This document shows positions 15,094 to 27,004 of a stretch of 64,000 nt of DNA, piece after piece; positions within the stretch are counted from its first letter, which is position 1; each line of letters opens with the position of its first letter. The position numbers and the translations under genes are program-made. This DNA comes from Beroe ovata (taxonomy: Eukaryota > Ctenophora > Nuda > Beroida > Beroidae). The DNA lies in contig CAMPET010000266.1 in the NCBI GenBank assembly GCA_946803715.1, positions 27,235 to 91,234 on the forward strand, written 5' to 3'. Below the pieces are notes generated by a model. That model did not search any database. It had not been told where the DNA came from and saw only the letters and a program-made list of their open reading frames with translations.

Positions 15094-17009
15094 ACACACA
15101 CTTATCACCGACACAGGACGAGTGCTGGGTTTCTCCCCTTAGCCAAATCGGTATTTCTCCCCTTTGCGAGATTCTCCCTGACTCCAACCAAGTCAGGATT
15201 CCTCCCAACAGCAAGAGCTGGATTAGCACCAACTGCCAACGAACTGTCGCGACCTTGAGGAGTCAAACAATTAATTGGTGGACTTGGAGTAGCTACTGTG
15301 GAGTAGTTGGTGGTTATGTATATTGGAATTTCTCCCCAACTCTGGCAAAATAATATCATTACCAGACAAAGTAGTAGTTATATTAACCTATAGAAAGAGT
15401 CGTGTCTTGACCCAAAGCCAAGTTGCTCATTCCCTGTGCCAAACTTGAGTTTCTTCCCTTTGCTAGACTCGGGTCACGACCAAGTGCATTACTCGATACG
15501 AACTTTACAGCAGTTTTTACTGGTTTTTCTTTCTTCGGTTTTTCAGTTTTTGTTTCTTTTCTCTTCTTTCTTCTAGCTTCTCTTTCCTCTTTTCTGTTCC
15601 TTCTTTCAATCTTTCGACGTTCCTTTCTTTCCCTCTCTCTTTCCTCCACTGCTGCGCCTTCTTCTTCGCTAACTACATTTTCGTCTTCTGCTTCGTTAAC
15701 TGCTTCCTCGCATTCACCTGCTTCCACCTGCTACAGTGACATTGATACAAGATCATATCATGTGATTGATTTTTCTCGTTAATAATATACATCATGATCA
15801 TAACTCACCTCCTCGAACAACAGATCTTCATCAGAATACAAGTTGAAATCCTCCATTACAACAGGTTCGACTGGTCTTACGGTCTCTGTCTCCATCATTC
15901 GTCTCAGCACCTCTTTTTTCCGTTCTTCTTCCTGATGGTTCTCGACACAATGAGTAGCAGAAACATATAATACAATGATTATAAGGAATTTACCAGTTTA
16001 TTAGGTTGACAAGATAATTTCTGCAGCAAAATAACTTACTCTATTAAATTCCTCTTTTTGTTCATTCAGTATACCAACAGTCATATCACGATCCCATTTG
16101 CTGGCTTCTAAGGCCATGGCTATCACATCATCATCTAACATTGGATACTCCTCCTTAAGGCTATCCTGCATCGCGAGTTTTTCTTGTGTGCTAGGTCCAA
16201 AGTCAGCATCATTAAGATCAACTTCAAAGCTGAAAATATGCGATTTGTCAATCAATACATTTTTGGATTCACTATTCACTTCTTTTTCGTTCCCACTGAT
16301 AATAAGGGTAATTATACATACTTAACCGAGTAATATCTTAATCAACATACTCATATTGTTCTCCTGTTGCAGGTTTGCTTCGATCATCTTGCTCGTCTTC
16401 ATGTGTATCTCTAGAAAATTCTCAAATAAAAACAGTCTGAGTTATCACCAATAGCAAAAGGAAGATTGAATGAGTTGATCACACTATGTTAATCATGATG
16501 TATGATTCAAAATATTGATGCCAGAATAATTTTGGTGTGAGAAGGTTTGTCATCTGTATATTTGTCAGTACCTACCTCCCTATAGCTCTTCTCCTTTCCT
16601 CCTCTCTTTCCAACCTAGCAACCTCCTCTTGCTGTGTTCTCTCCATCATGTCCTGCTCCTGTTGTTGTGCTCTTTGTCGAGCATCTAATTGAGACTGAAG
16701 TAATAGAGATTTTTCAATATTGCGTTTACTGCATAATACTTTTAGGTGATGTTAGCATCACTTTTAATTACCCTATTTTGTTGTTCTTCATAGATAGCTA
16801 TTCTTGGGTCATTCCATTGTGTAGTTTGTGTGGAATGATTTATGTAAAAATACCGTCTTGTATTACCATCATATCTTGCTTCCCAGCCTGAAGCAAATCA
16901 GGTATAGTTAGACGGCACCACTTCATTCTAGACAGAAGGCATTTCTCATGGCAATTGTCTCACCAGGCGGAAGAGGCCAGGCCATCCATGGAGGCTGTCC
17001 ACTTGCCAT
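15094..17009 (-). CDS. WW-domain plus CUE-like coiled-coil protein, 3' end lost
   Basis: I cannot name the orthologue. The ATG at 17009 begins MASGQPPWMAWPLPPG; the next exon completes a WW domain (GWEARYDGNTRRYFYINHST, then QTTQWNDPR) with both signature Trp and the Tyr-Phe-Tyr core, so a proline-rich ligand is expected. Gln/Glu/Arg-rich helical sequence follows (16560-16690). At about 16020-16240 an exon encodes a three-helix CUE/UBA-like segment (MQDSLKEEYPMLDDDVIAMA), a fold that can bind ubiquitin. Then come an acidic stretch (MEDFNLYSDEDLLFEE) and a highly basic helix (15500-15640). The last part, 15383-15480 and about 15105-15345, is built of degenerate 8-residue repeats such as LAKGRNPA and runs into the N at 15093, so the true C-terminus is unknown. 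Confidence 0.75.
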
Positions 17010-17863
17010 TTCTTAAATTATTTCTGTGAACTGCTCTCAATAATAAAAGAAAATCTTTCATCCAGACTCAATCATTAAAATGCATCTTTTTTGAAATTTG
17101 TCCTTTCATGAATTTTTGAATTGCAAGAACTTTTCCTGATGTATGTTTTAGCCCTGATAATCATGATTAATATCTCTTGATGGAGTATTACATCTTGATG
17201 CATGCCAATTCACATTTCTGATGTTTTATTCTAATGTCTAAAGTTACAAAACACTCTGAATTCACGAATAACAAATAATAATATAAATGTCATGGTCTTC
17301 AACCATCACAACTTACATTCCAGTCATAACTCAGTTACACTTAATAGGCACTTAGCTGCCTATCAATTCAAATTTAAAAAGTAATGATTTAAAAGGTCAC
17401 AATCATCAACTGATCCTCTACTTTTCTTCCCAGGGGGTAACTGCTTGGGGCTACCTCATAAATATTAAATAGCACTCACACTAGGAGCTGAGGAAGTTAT
17501 TTCTATTATAATGATCTGTAATTCTAGCATTGGACTGATTGTACCTGTACGCCACTCATCTGCGATATGTGACTCATTTAGACCTTCCAGCTCAACACAA
17601 TTTTTACCTGCCTAAACGGATCTTGTTGGTGTTCAAGTACCGAGTTGGAGAAAAGTCTTTCAGGATTACTGGCAAGATTATATTGCACTATAGGCACCCC
17701 CGGAACTGGGGTGCGCGATANTGAGTAGAACAGGGGCGCGCAACGTGTGCACATTGGCAGAAGGGCAAGGGTTGTCATTCAATAATAAATGTGCACACTG
17801 CACTGAGCTACTGCACAGTGCGCGCGTCCCTTATTTTGCTGTGTGATCGAATCTGAGAAGTTG

Positions 17864-17940
17864 TTGTCAGATTTTATCTGACCTCAGTTTCTCGTGCGCG
17901 TGCGCGAGAGCCGAGAAACAGGTCCGGTAACATCTGACAA
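17864..17940. mobile_element. 77-bp MITE with perfect 8-bp target-site duplication
   Basis: Ends are ttgtcagattttatctgacc and ggtccggtaacatctgacaa, an imperfect terminal inverted repeat of about 30 bases, with a short cgcg-rich hairpin between. The flanking octamer agaagttg is repeated exactly at 17856-17863 and 17941-17948. Relatives are at 41650-41722 and 42066-42310. An 8-bp duplication fits hAT- or P-like transposases; the class is inferred. Confidence 0.9.
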
Positions 17941-18060
17941 AGAAGTTGTAAACAACATGTAAATTGTAGCTATGAGCTAGGCAGGCTATAGCGCGCAAAT
18001 ATGAGCAATATTTAGGTCATGCAATGTTGCCGGATGTCATCAGGTCATCTGTCCACTGTT

Positions 18061-18086
18061 TCATGCGCGCGGCGCCGCGCGCATGA
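18061..18086. repeat. Perfect 26-bp GC-rich palindrome
   Basis: Two 13-base arms (tcatgcgcgcggc) meet without a spacer. It lies in the region between the WW/CUE and JAK genes. Confidence 0.9.
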
Positions 18087-19663
18087 CGTGAGATTGCGAG
18101 AAACATAGACATGATAGATCAGATAAGATAAATCTGAATATTAAACCGCTGATGCAACGCAAGCCATATGATCAAATCACCATAGTCAAAAATATAAGAA
18201 TTACCAACTATTTTGCTATGAATGGATAGTGCCAAAGTGGTCATGGATGAGATATTGAGATTATCGGGGATAAAAGAGTGTTCCTGTGTACTGTGTGACT
18301 TGACCAATCTTTATTATAAACTCGCAAATTCTGTATCTCGCAAATCATGTATCTACGTAACGAGATGCACGTGCAAGTTTTTAGCTTAATGCTATGATTA
18401 CTACTGCAGATGAGTGCATGTGTTGTTTGTCATTTCTGAGGTGTTGCATTCGTTTTGTGGAGTATTTTGATAGTTTGAGCCAGGTAAGTGGTAAATTCTG
18501 GGTGGTTTCTCAGATGCTTAAGCTATTTCCACCCATATCATCTTTTGGCACCTATTCAGCACACACACTCTGAACGGGTCCCCTAGTCTATATCATAATT
18601 TGGTTGTTTGTTTGTCTGTCTGTCTGTCCAGCTGTCCACTATGAAATGATCATGCTGATTTTGAAGTTATGTGCACGTTGCCATGGAATGTGCTACTACT
18701 GTAATAGTGAACTGGGAGCTCATTTCTGATGATGGTGCTTTAAATACGGTGCCCTTTCCGTTATTTTTCTTTTTTGAGGAACAAAGCACATGCTTAGAGC
18801 AAGGATTGCACATATGAGAATCTTGAGTTGTTGAATCTGCTCAGCATATATTTTTTTCCACACGTGGTAAAATGTGTCATTTTGTCATTATCAACATAGA
18901 CAATGCAAATTGGATTCAAAAGTCAAACAATGGGCCAAGCATTATATCGCAATGCTAATCAGAAGAAATGGCCCATTTGCTTCAAAGTGTACCTTCATAA
19001 AATCAACGTTTCAATTAACGTTGTCGTTGTATTGTTGTATCCAATATAGTTCAATGGGAAGTGTATCACATCCTTTTGATGGGTTTTCTTGTGTTCGATG
19101 ATAAAGAATAATGTGTCACATAGGTACATATCTTCACATTTTCACAGATGTGATGAGCTTTACCAGACCTCTACTGCAAAGACAGGGTCTATCATCAGTT
19201 GACAAACTGAGACATGTATGACTTAAAAGATTTGATTTCAAAAGTCGCAATCTCCCCCTCAATTATTACTGTTATGATTCTGATGTAATGCATTGACTGG
19301 TATGTGTGCACCGGGACTGAAAATGGATGGACTGAAAAAGATGCGTGCTTCAACATGTCATTGTAACAAAATGTGTGAAACATTAATAATTAATATGTTA
19401 CAGTTGATTTTTTTTTCTGGGCTGTTTTCTGGTGAGAAAGCCATGATTACAAAGTGTATTGATGATAAAGTCCCTCGACCCTCTAACTTTCATCAGATGG
19501 TGAAGATATCAGTCTATAGTCTCAAGTTATATAATGTGCTTAGATGATTCAACATTGAAGTCACCCAATACTCATTGCAGTTGTCATCCATCATTTTATT
19601 CAATTATCGCAATATTTTAATGATAGATGACAACAATTTATTATCTAAACCTTCTTTTCAGTC

Positions 19664-22600
19664 ATGACAGAAAAAAAGATAAAGATTGATTTCTATCTTG
19701 GCGAGCCTTTGTTTCTGGATAGTAGTCTCTCGGTGAATAGCATCCTTCAGAAATGTGCATATAATAGAAACATATCAGTTAATTCAGTAAAGGGATTCAT
19801 GCTTGTGCAAGGTGGTTACTATTTCATTCCTGTTGACCAAACAATTCCAATGGAAAGTGATGAGCCAATTTACTACAGATATGTTGACTATCACACAGAT
19901 AGAGATTGTCTGTACTACATAGATAATCCATGTTTTCACTATGTATTTCATCAATATAAACATGATGTGAGAGTTTTCAATTTTAATAATGATGCTGGAA
20001 TTTTGACTGATCTCTGTGCAATGGAAATCCTTATCATGGCGATGGTTTTTGGTGATGCACAAATGCAGAAACCACACAAATTTATCAAGTACTATAAGGA
20101 GCTGTGTGATGATCCTTTAATTGACACTGATTCAAAAGACATGAAAATCGCTCTGACAAAGGCATTGAAAGACTTAAAAGATGTTCGAACTGAATATGAA
20201 TGTATGGAAAAGTACATTCAAACTGTGGACAAGAACCTTAAAGAGCTCATGAGGACCAACAAGACAGTTTTCAATGTATCAATTGACATAATGAAGCAGA
20301 TTGGTATCAAAACAGGAACAATCAATATTTTTAAAGAAAAGATGGAAATAATTGAGGATCCTACAGCCAAGAACTGCATAATAAATCCAGTTAAGCAGCA
20401 AAGAAATGCAATGCATACAATTGAGTTTTCAGACCCAAAGTTATACATAAAGGCATTTGAAACAGATCTGAAGCTTGATATTTTAACACAGCATGGCCGC
20501 TATGGGCTCACTTTCTGTAATGGTCCATCCTCATCAGCAGACCAGAGCAACGTTTTAAGCAAACAGTGGCGTAAATGTGTAGCATTGATCTTCTTTTATG
20601 CTAATCTGGAGTATCCACGCTCAAGAAGGGAGCCTTGTCCTGCAGAAATAGTGCGGGATGACAAGAGGTCATTATGCCTGCATGAAAACTGTCCACTTGT
20701 TGTGCCATCACCACCTATCCATTACAAGCTAACAAGACAGGATGTAAGGATGATATTGAAACGGTATGGCACACGAGATGGATGGTATATGTACAATACT
20801 TTCAATATGGCCCCGAAACAGGATGAGAATCAAACTAATGGGGAGATTTCTCTCAGTTATTGCATGGATGATAAAATACACCAAATGACAGTCACATTCT
20901 CACAGGAAGTCGGATTTGGCCCTCCAATTTATAGGGTCGAATGTTTCAGGGGAAGAAAGTTTTGCTCATTATTTGAACTTGCATGCCATTTTTCCATTAA
21001 TGGAAGGAAATTGCAAACATTTATCACTGACAAAATGATCAAAGACATTGCAACGCCAGGCACTGTTATCTTCCCTACAAATTGCATTCAGAAGATTAAA
21101 TCTATAGATGAGTTTGAGAGAGGTTTATTCTATTGTGCATTGGACAACACAAAACATACAGTGAGATGCAAGGAACTACCTAGAAACTTCTGGCATGGTA
21201 ATGCAAATATCCGAGTGGCTGAAGTGGAGAGTCTCATACGATCACTGTGTGATACCAACTCAATCCACTCGAACCTGATCCGCATATTTGGTATTTGCAT
21301 GGATAGTCAGAGCGCCCATGTCAGTCAAATCACAGAGGACTTTGGAGTTTGTTTGCACGACTTTATCAAGCATGGAGATATATCAGACCATGATACACTA
21401 CTCAAGATAGCACACCAAGTTGCATCTGGTCTCCAGGGTTTGCACAGCCGGCAGATAGTTCATGGATTCCCTGTCCTCCACAATTGTCTCATCGACCCAC
21501 TCACTAACCACGTGAAGTTGGGAAGTGTGGGGATTCTCCGTATTGGTATCACTACCCAGAGATTGGATGGGAATAGACTGGTCGGGGAACAGCCTTCTTT
21601 CAAATGTGAGATCCTACCTGGAGAGAGCAGGTTTCACCCTGCACGATGGCTACCTAAAGAATCTCTGTATGACCACCATTTTAATGAACTGACCGACAGG
21701 TAGGATTGTAGGTACTGCTTGGTATGTGGCCCATTGTGTATACAGACACATTTCACACATATTGGGGTGTAGGTTAGTGTTTTACTGTATTCCTACAGGT
21801 GGTGTTTTGGTGTTGTGCTGTGGCAAATATTCAGTCAGGCAGAGATCCCTCTGTCGACTTACAGTGACTTGGAGCTAGTTGAACAGCTTGACCAGGTACA
21901 GTGTGTACAGTTTGTATGCGTTTGTGTGTGGTACCTTGGTGTGTGGGTGTTGGGACCTTACTTCGCGTCATGATTACCATCACAATGGCCAGGAATGATG
22001 AAATATGCTACTTGAATAATGAATAGTGCTACTGTCGCATGACCAGAAGTATATACCCAGGAGAAAGAGAATTGGTTTACAGAGAACTTGGCGTTGGATA
22101 TCAACAACAAGTTCCTACAGATGATGCTTCAGACTACCATCAACTACTGCCTCACTCTCACATGTGTACGAACAGCAGCTATTCATATTATATAAAAGTA
22201 TCAATTATAGTTATTTATCAAACTCACTGCCAAACACACACAGATACACGCACACACACACACAGATACACACATACAGACACACACACACTGCTATACA
22301 CATCTCACCCTCTCTCTCACTCAGTCCGACTCGATAGACAAGGTTGTAAAACTACTCGATATTGAAGAAGTGGAGCGGGGTCTATGTTCAGCTAGCTACA
22401 CATTTGCTGATCTACATGAGGAACCCTGCGACCTGGAGGATTTGGAAATTGAGGAGGTGAGAATGAGTGTGGTTACCATAGCAACCAACAATGCTGCTCC
22501 AGCATATATAATGTATCACTATAGTAATCAGATGCCAAGTTCCGAATAAAAGTATAAATGGCTACTGTATAATATGGCTACTGTCNCACAGCTATACACG

Positions 22601-25600
22601 TCTCACCCTCTCTCTCTCTCTCACTCAGTCCGACTCGATAGACAAAGTTGTAAAACTACTCGATATTGAAGAAGTGGAGCGGGGTCTTTGTTCAGCTAGC
22701 TACACATTTGCTGATCTACACGAGGAACCCTGCGACCTGGAGGATTTGGAGATTGAGGAGGTGAGAATGAGTGGGGTTACCATAGCAACCAACAATGCTG
22801 CTCCAGCATATATAATGTATCACTATAGTTATCATGATTCTAAGTTCCGAATAAAAGTATATGGCTACTGTCAGATTTTACATTAATAATCTCGCTGCAA
22901 ATCCCCTCCCCTGATTGGTAAGTCTCCATTTGCTACAGGTCAATGGTTTGCTCTGTTTCAAGACTACCGACCATGACTGCGATGACGATTTGTCACCATT
23001 TCAGTCCAATTACAAGGAGTTCACTGGTGAGTGTGTCTCTCTGCTGATTATCAGTAGGGGCGAGGAAATCTCTCGCAAATTCTTCCCAATTCCTTGAGTT
23101 TTCCAAAAATATTTTTGTCAAAGTTTTCCAAAGTTTTCCTTACCCCCCTTATTCAAAATCTAAACAATAACCATATCACTGGGAATCATGACAGGTGCAA
23201 GTGACACTGTCAGGAGTGTAAGTGAAGAGGATGAGGACGATGAATGCTGTCATGAGGATTTAGCAGACCTTGATATCGGTTACGATGTTAGTAGACACAC
23301 AAGCACACAAACACACAAACACACACATACATACACAGACACAGAGACACAGAGACACACACATTATTATACGCATTTCGTCATTACACAGTACACTCAC
23401 ACAGACGCACACACACAAACACACACACATACACACACCTATGACCTACACACACAGACACACACACACACACCCCTACACACACAGACACAGACACAAA
23501 CACAGTTCTCACTACTGACGGTGTATACTGTATAGTGTATACCCAATGTTCAGGAGGGACACGGTGTGATGGAGTCAATACAGACACTACATGACAGTGA
23601 TGTTGAGTTGACAGATGTCATCATCGGACAGGGCAACTTCGCAACTGTATGGAAGGGAGTGCTGAGGAATGAGAGGGTGGAAGTGGCAGTGAAGCTGTAT
23701 CATCCTGACATCAAGGCTGTCGATATTCAGAAGGAAATAGACGCTATGACACAGCTTGAACACGACTATATCATACCGCTCAAAGGTGCGTATAGCGATA
23801 ATCTACTGTGTGTGTGTGTGTGTGTGTGTGTACATTTCACCGTTATCAGCGTCTTAACATTCCAAGTTCCTACTTAACTCCTCGCAGAAACTGTTTTATG
23901 ATTTTAGGAAGCTGTTGACCTTAGAGTATTTATACTATAAGAGAGAATTTCATTTCCTTACCCTTAATGCAACTATACCTACCTTCATACAATATCATTA
24001 TACATTGGGCGGCGAGCGTATGTAATGGGTATATACCTAGAACCCTCAGCATAGCTAATAGCAGTAATAATAGAGTAGGTAAGTAAAGTTTGGGAATATT
24101 TTGTATAACATTAATTCGTTGTCCTAGGTGTTTATAAGGGAGATGGGACAACGTGGTTGATAATGAACTTCTACAAACTGGGATCCCTGGACAAATACAT
24201 AGAACAGAATGCTACGATCAGTGTATGTACCTGTAACCTGTGAATACATTCTATACAATCTGTGAATTCACTCTATACAATCTGTGAATACATTCTATAC
24301 AATCTGTGAATACATTCTATACAATCTACCTCCTTATTATACCTTAGAAATGTGGTTGTCCTGATTGTATTTTACCCCTATACTTCGGTAGTTTTTCATA
24401 ATGAGCATTAGGCATTATCATTCACATATTTCATCCTGTCAAAATCGGGGCATTAGTAAGTTACCAACTAAGCGCCATAATTCACTTTTCGATGAATGTA
24501 ATTTGTGTTATTGAACTCTTGCGTTGAGTACTTAATTAATACGTATGTAGCTAGCTGTATAATCTACCTACAACATACCCCAATCTACTCATAACATACA
24601 GACATTGGCAACACCTCTTGTTAGCAGTTAGTGACAGTATGTTGACAGTTGCTGACAGTATGGTAACAGTATGTTAGCAGTTGTTGTCTGTTGACAGTAT
24701 GGTAACAGTTGGTGACAGTATGGTAACAGAATGATAAGAGTTGGTGATAGTATGGTAGCAGTTGTTGACAATATGTTAGCGGTTGGTGACAGAATGTTAA
24801 CAGTTGGTGACTGTATGGCAGCAGTTGGTGACAGTGTGTTAACAGTTGGTGACAGAATGGTAACGGTTGGTGACAGTATGTCAACAGTTGGTGACAGTAT
24901 GGTAGCAGGTGGTGACAGTATTGTAACAGTTGGTGACAGAATGGTAACGGTTGGTGACAATGTGTTAACAGTTGTTGACAGTATGTTAACATCCCCAGGT
25001 GGAGAGACTGTGCTTGTTCGCGAAGCAGATCGCAGAGGGGATGAAATTCCTGGCTGACATGAAGTACATTCACAGGGACTTGTCCACACGGAATGTATTG
25101 GTACAGAACGATAGGAAAGTACGAATATCCGACCTTGGGCTGTCCCGGGTAAGTGTTATCCAGGATAGTGTAGTAGTGTACCATGTACATTGTACAATGA
25201 GTAAACTGTTACTGGCAGTGTACTGCAGTGTATAGTACCTGTAACATATACACATGCACTGTGCAGTACACAGTACACACCGTGTCCTCCATATAGACTG
25301 CTCTACAATATGTTCAGAGTGTGGAAAACCAGTACTACATTCACAAGACGGGGGTGATTCCCTACCTTTGGTACCCTCCCGAGTTTTTCGTCACACAAAA
25401 ATACGGCAAATCCCTGGACGTTTGGTCCTACGGTATCACGTGCTGCGAGATTTTCAACAATGCAGAGGTAAACATTCCTTCAGAAAATAGAGAATGGTAT
25501 TTCTGGGGGAAGGGTTCCAGACTTTCAGACACTTTCAGCATCGTATCTCATTGTTCATTGATCTTTTCTAAGTTTTTGGAGGTCAATCACCATCTTATCT

Positions 25601-26106
25601 TTTTAGACATGTGTAGAAGATTGGCCATCAATCCTTAGTTTTCCCGAAATAAGTTTTGAGATTTGTGACCCTTCCCAAAGAATACCATTCTCTAGTGATA
25701 TGACCAAATATGAACCATGAGTATCACAAGTAATGATCTATGAATATACGACAGGTTCCCTATCTAAACTGTGATCCACCGATAACTGATATCAAGATGT
25801 TGAAGGATTTCTTTGATAACGGGAACAGATTGGCTATCCCTTGCAAAACTCCGCCGCTATTTTGTACCATTATCACGGTAAGTAATTCATATCTTACTAG
25901 CTTCTCTATAACATTAAGTTATTGTTAGCAGTTCACTGTACTGTATACTACGTTAAGTAAATGTGATGGGATCAGAAGCCATACCTATCAGATACAATTT
26001 CCTTCAGAATTGCTGCAAAGAGAAGGCAGAGCGATGGACATTTTCTGATATTGTGAACTACATAGATGAAAATTCGCCATCCAAGAAAGGCGAAGAATTT
26101 ATCTGA
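19664..26106 (+). CDS. JAK: Janus kinase-like non-receptor tyrosine kinase
   Basis: Eleven exons read in phase: 19664-21699, 21799-21895, 22325-22456, 22939-23026, 23195-23286, 23554-23785, 24128-24222, 24999-25148, 25318-25467, 25755-25877 and 26008-26106, giving 1097 residues, near the family's 1100-1190. Order: FERM (about 1-330), SH2-like (about 335-450), pseudokinase (about 490-760), acidic linker, kinase (about 815-1090). JAKs phosphorylate cytokine receptors and STATs. In the kinase, GQGNFATVWKG is the glycine loop, VAVKLY holds the ATP lysine, HRDLSTRN the catalytic Asp, and QYYIHKTG the paired activation-loop tyrosines typical of JAKs. The metal-binding motif is DLG instead of DFG. 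The pseudokinase has HGF for HRD and LGSVG for DFG. The SH2-like segment has DGWYMYNTF where FLVR is expected, so its phosphotyrosine Arg appears absent. The third exon is present twice around an N. Confidence 0.95.
22225..22300. repeat. CA-rich microsatellite in JAK intron
   Basis: Imperfect CA/CAGA run directly before exon 3. Confidence 0.8.
22600..22830 (+). pseudogene. Second copy of JAK exon 3 beside a single N
   Basis: Bases 22629-22760 repeat exon 3 (22325-22456), with the same splice sites and a few substitutions, and about 90 bases of following intron. The copies are separated by the N at 22586. The exon is 132 bases, so both copies together would stay in frame and add 44 residues. 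The N between them suggests two alleles joined in the assembly; a real exon duplication is possible. Confidence 0.75.
23297..23505. repeat. CA-rich microsatellite in JAK intron
   Basis: Imperfect CA run with CAGACA variants filling most of the intron between exons 5 and 6. It produces long His/Thr reading frames that are not coding. Confidence 0.85.
24237..24326. repeat. 22-bp minisatellite
   Basis: Four tandem units of ctgtgaatacattctatacaat in the JAK intron after exon 7. Confidence 0.9.
24620..24990. repeat. 21-bp minisatellite abutting a JAK exon
   Basis: About 17 units of the type gttggtgacagtatggtaaca end within about 10 bases of the acceptor of the exon carrying HRDLSTRN. Because 21 is divisible by three, long spurious reading frames run through both strands. 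Confidence 0.9.
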
Positions 26107-27004
26107 TAGATGAAGAAATTCTCAGAAACGAGAACTTTGCGTAGCGCGCGATAACAAAAATGTGATGAAATGCAAATGACCGATCATCGAATTTGGTCAC
26201 GTGACTGTATATACAGTATGTAGTACGTACGCGCACATGGCGCAATACTTAAACAATAATTTTTTCGTACTGATAACGATTTCGGTATAGAATAGAGATT
26301 GCAAAGATTCAAAATAATTCATCGAATCTGAAATCATATTCATGACATTGGAAAGCTTCATTTTAAAAGCCTTACGCCTTTTTTTTCTTGGTTTTCATCT
26401 TTTGATATCTTTCACAATATTTAAAATGGAAAGTGATAGATATATTCTTTGATGACACACATGCTTTTCCATTTGTTATTAACTTCAGTTCGTTTATTTC
26501 ACCGACGCAATTTACTTCGATTTTCTTTGTCACTAAAAATGTATGTACATGCAACACTGGAAAATGTGTGTACATTCGAGTTTTCGACCGATCGTGTCTG
26601 GTATCGTTTTCAGCAATAAAATCTGCGTTCAATGGTAGTAAAATTTCGAGTTCACAAGAACGTAAACTAATTCAAATACATCATTCATTAAGCGTATCTA
26701 CAGGCTTTCCCTTGCTTGAGAATACCGAGCAAATATTCGGAATATACGTGATTCTGGCGTGTTTCATGGTCGCTGTCAAGGGTATGGGAGGAAGTCCCGA
26801 GACTAACTGGTGCGGGTACCGCGATTTCTCGGTGGGCTGCTTCTCCAGTCTTACTGGGAGCATTCGGCTGGTGTCAAGTTGTAGCAACTTGGGTATAAGA
26901 AGAGGGTGTGTCGCCGTTTCCTCCTGATTGAATAACGGAATATCAGAGCAGCATTTTGAAAGTTGACGCACAACGACGGAAGCAGATGATATGTCTTTAT
27001 TTCG
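26107..27004. other. Intergenic, convergent gene ends
   Basis: Lies between the JAK stop and the stop of the long coiled-coil gene on the other strand. Overlapping reading frames on both strands (26433-26927 +, 26681-26971 -) lack splice or domain support, and I do not call them. Confidence 0.5.

Larger units (their letters stand above)
17010..19663. promoter_or_regulatory. Divergent intergenic region with JAK 5' UTR intron
   Basis: This 2.6-kb region separates the - strand WW/CUE gene from the + strand JAK gene, so it should contain both promoters. A strong donor (gccag then GTAAGTGG) at 18483 and an acceptor (cttcttttcag) ending at 19661, two bases before the JAK ATG, suggest a 5' UTR exon around 18400-18483 and an intron of about 1.2 kb. 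The region also holds a MITE (17864-17940), a 26-bp perfect palindrome (18061-18086) and a single N (17722). I see no other exon. Confidence 0.5.

Noticed and set aside
24621-25190. 189-codon - strand frame with repeated HCHQLL-like units
   Set aside because: It is produced by the 21-bp intronic minisatellite and overlaps a JAK exon on the other strand.
26433-26927. 164-codon + strand frame after the JAK stop
   Set aside because: No domain, no splice context and a competing - strand frame; composition looks like non-coding AT-rich DNA.
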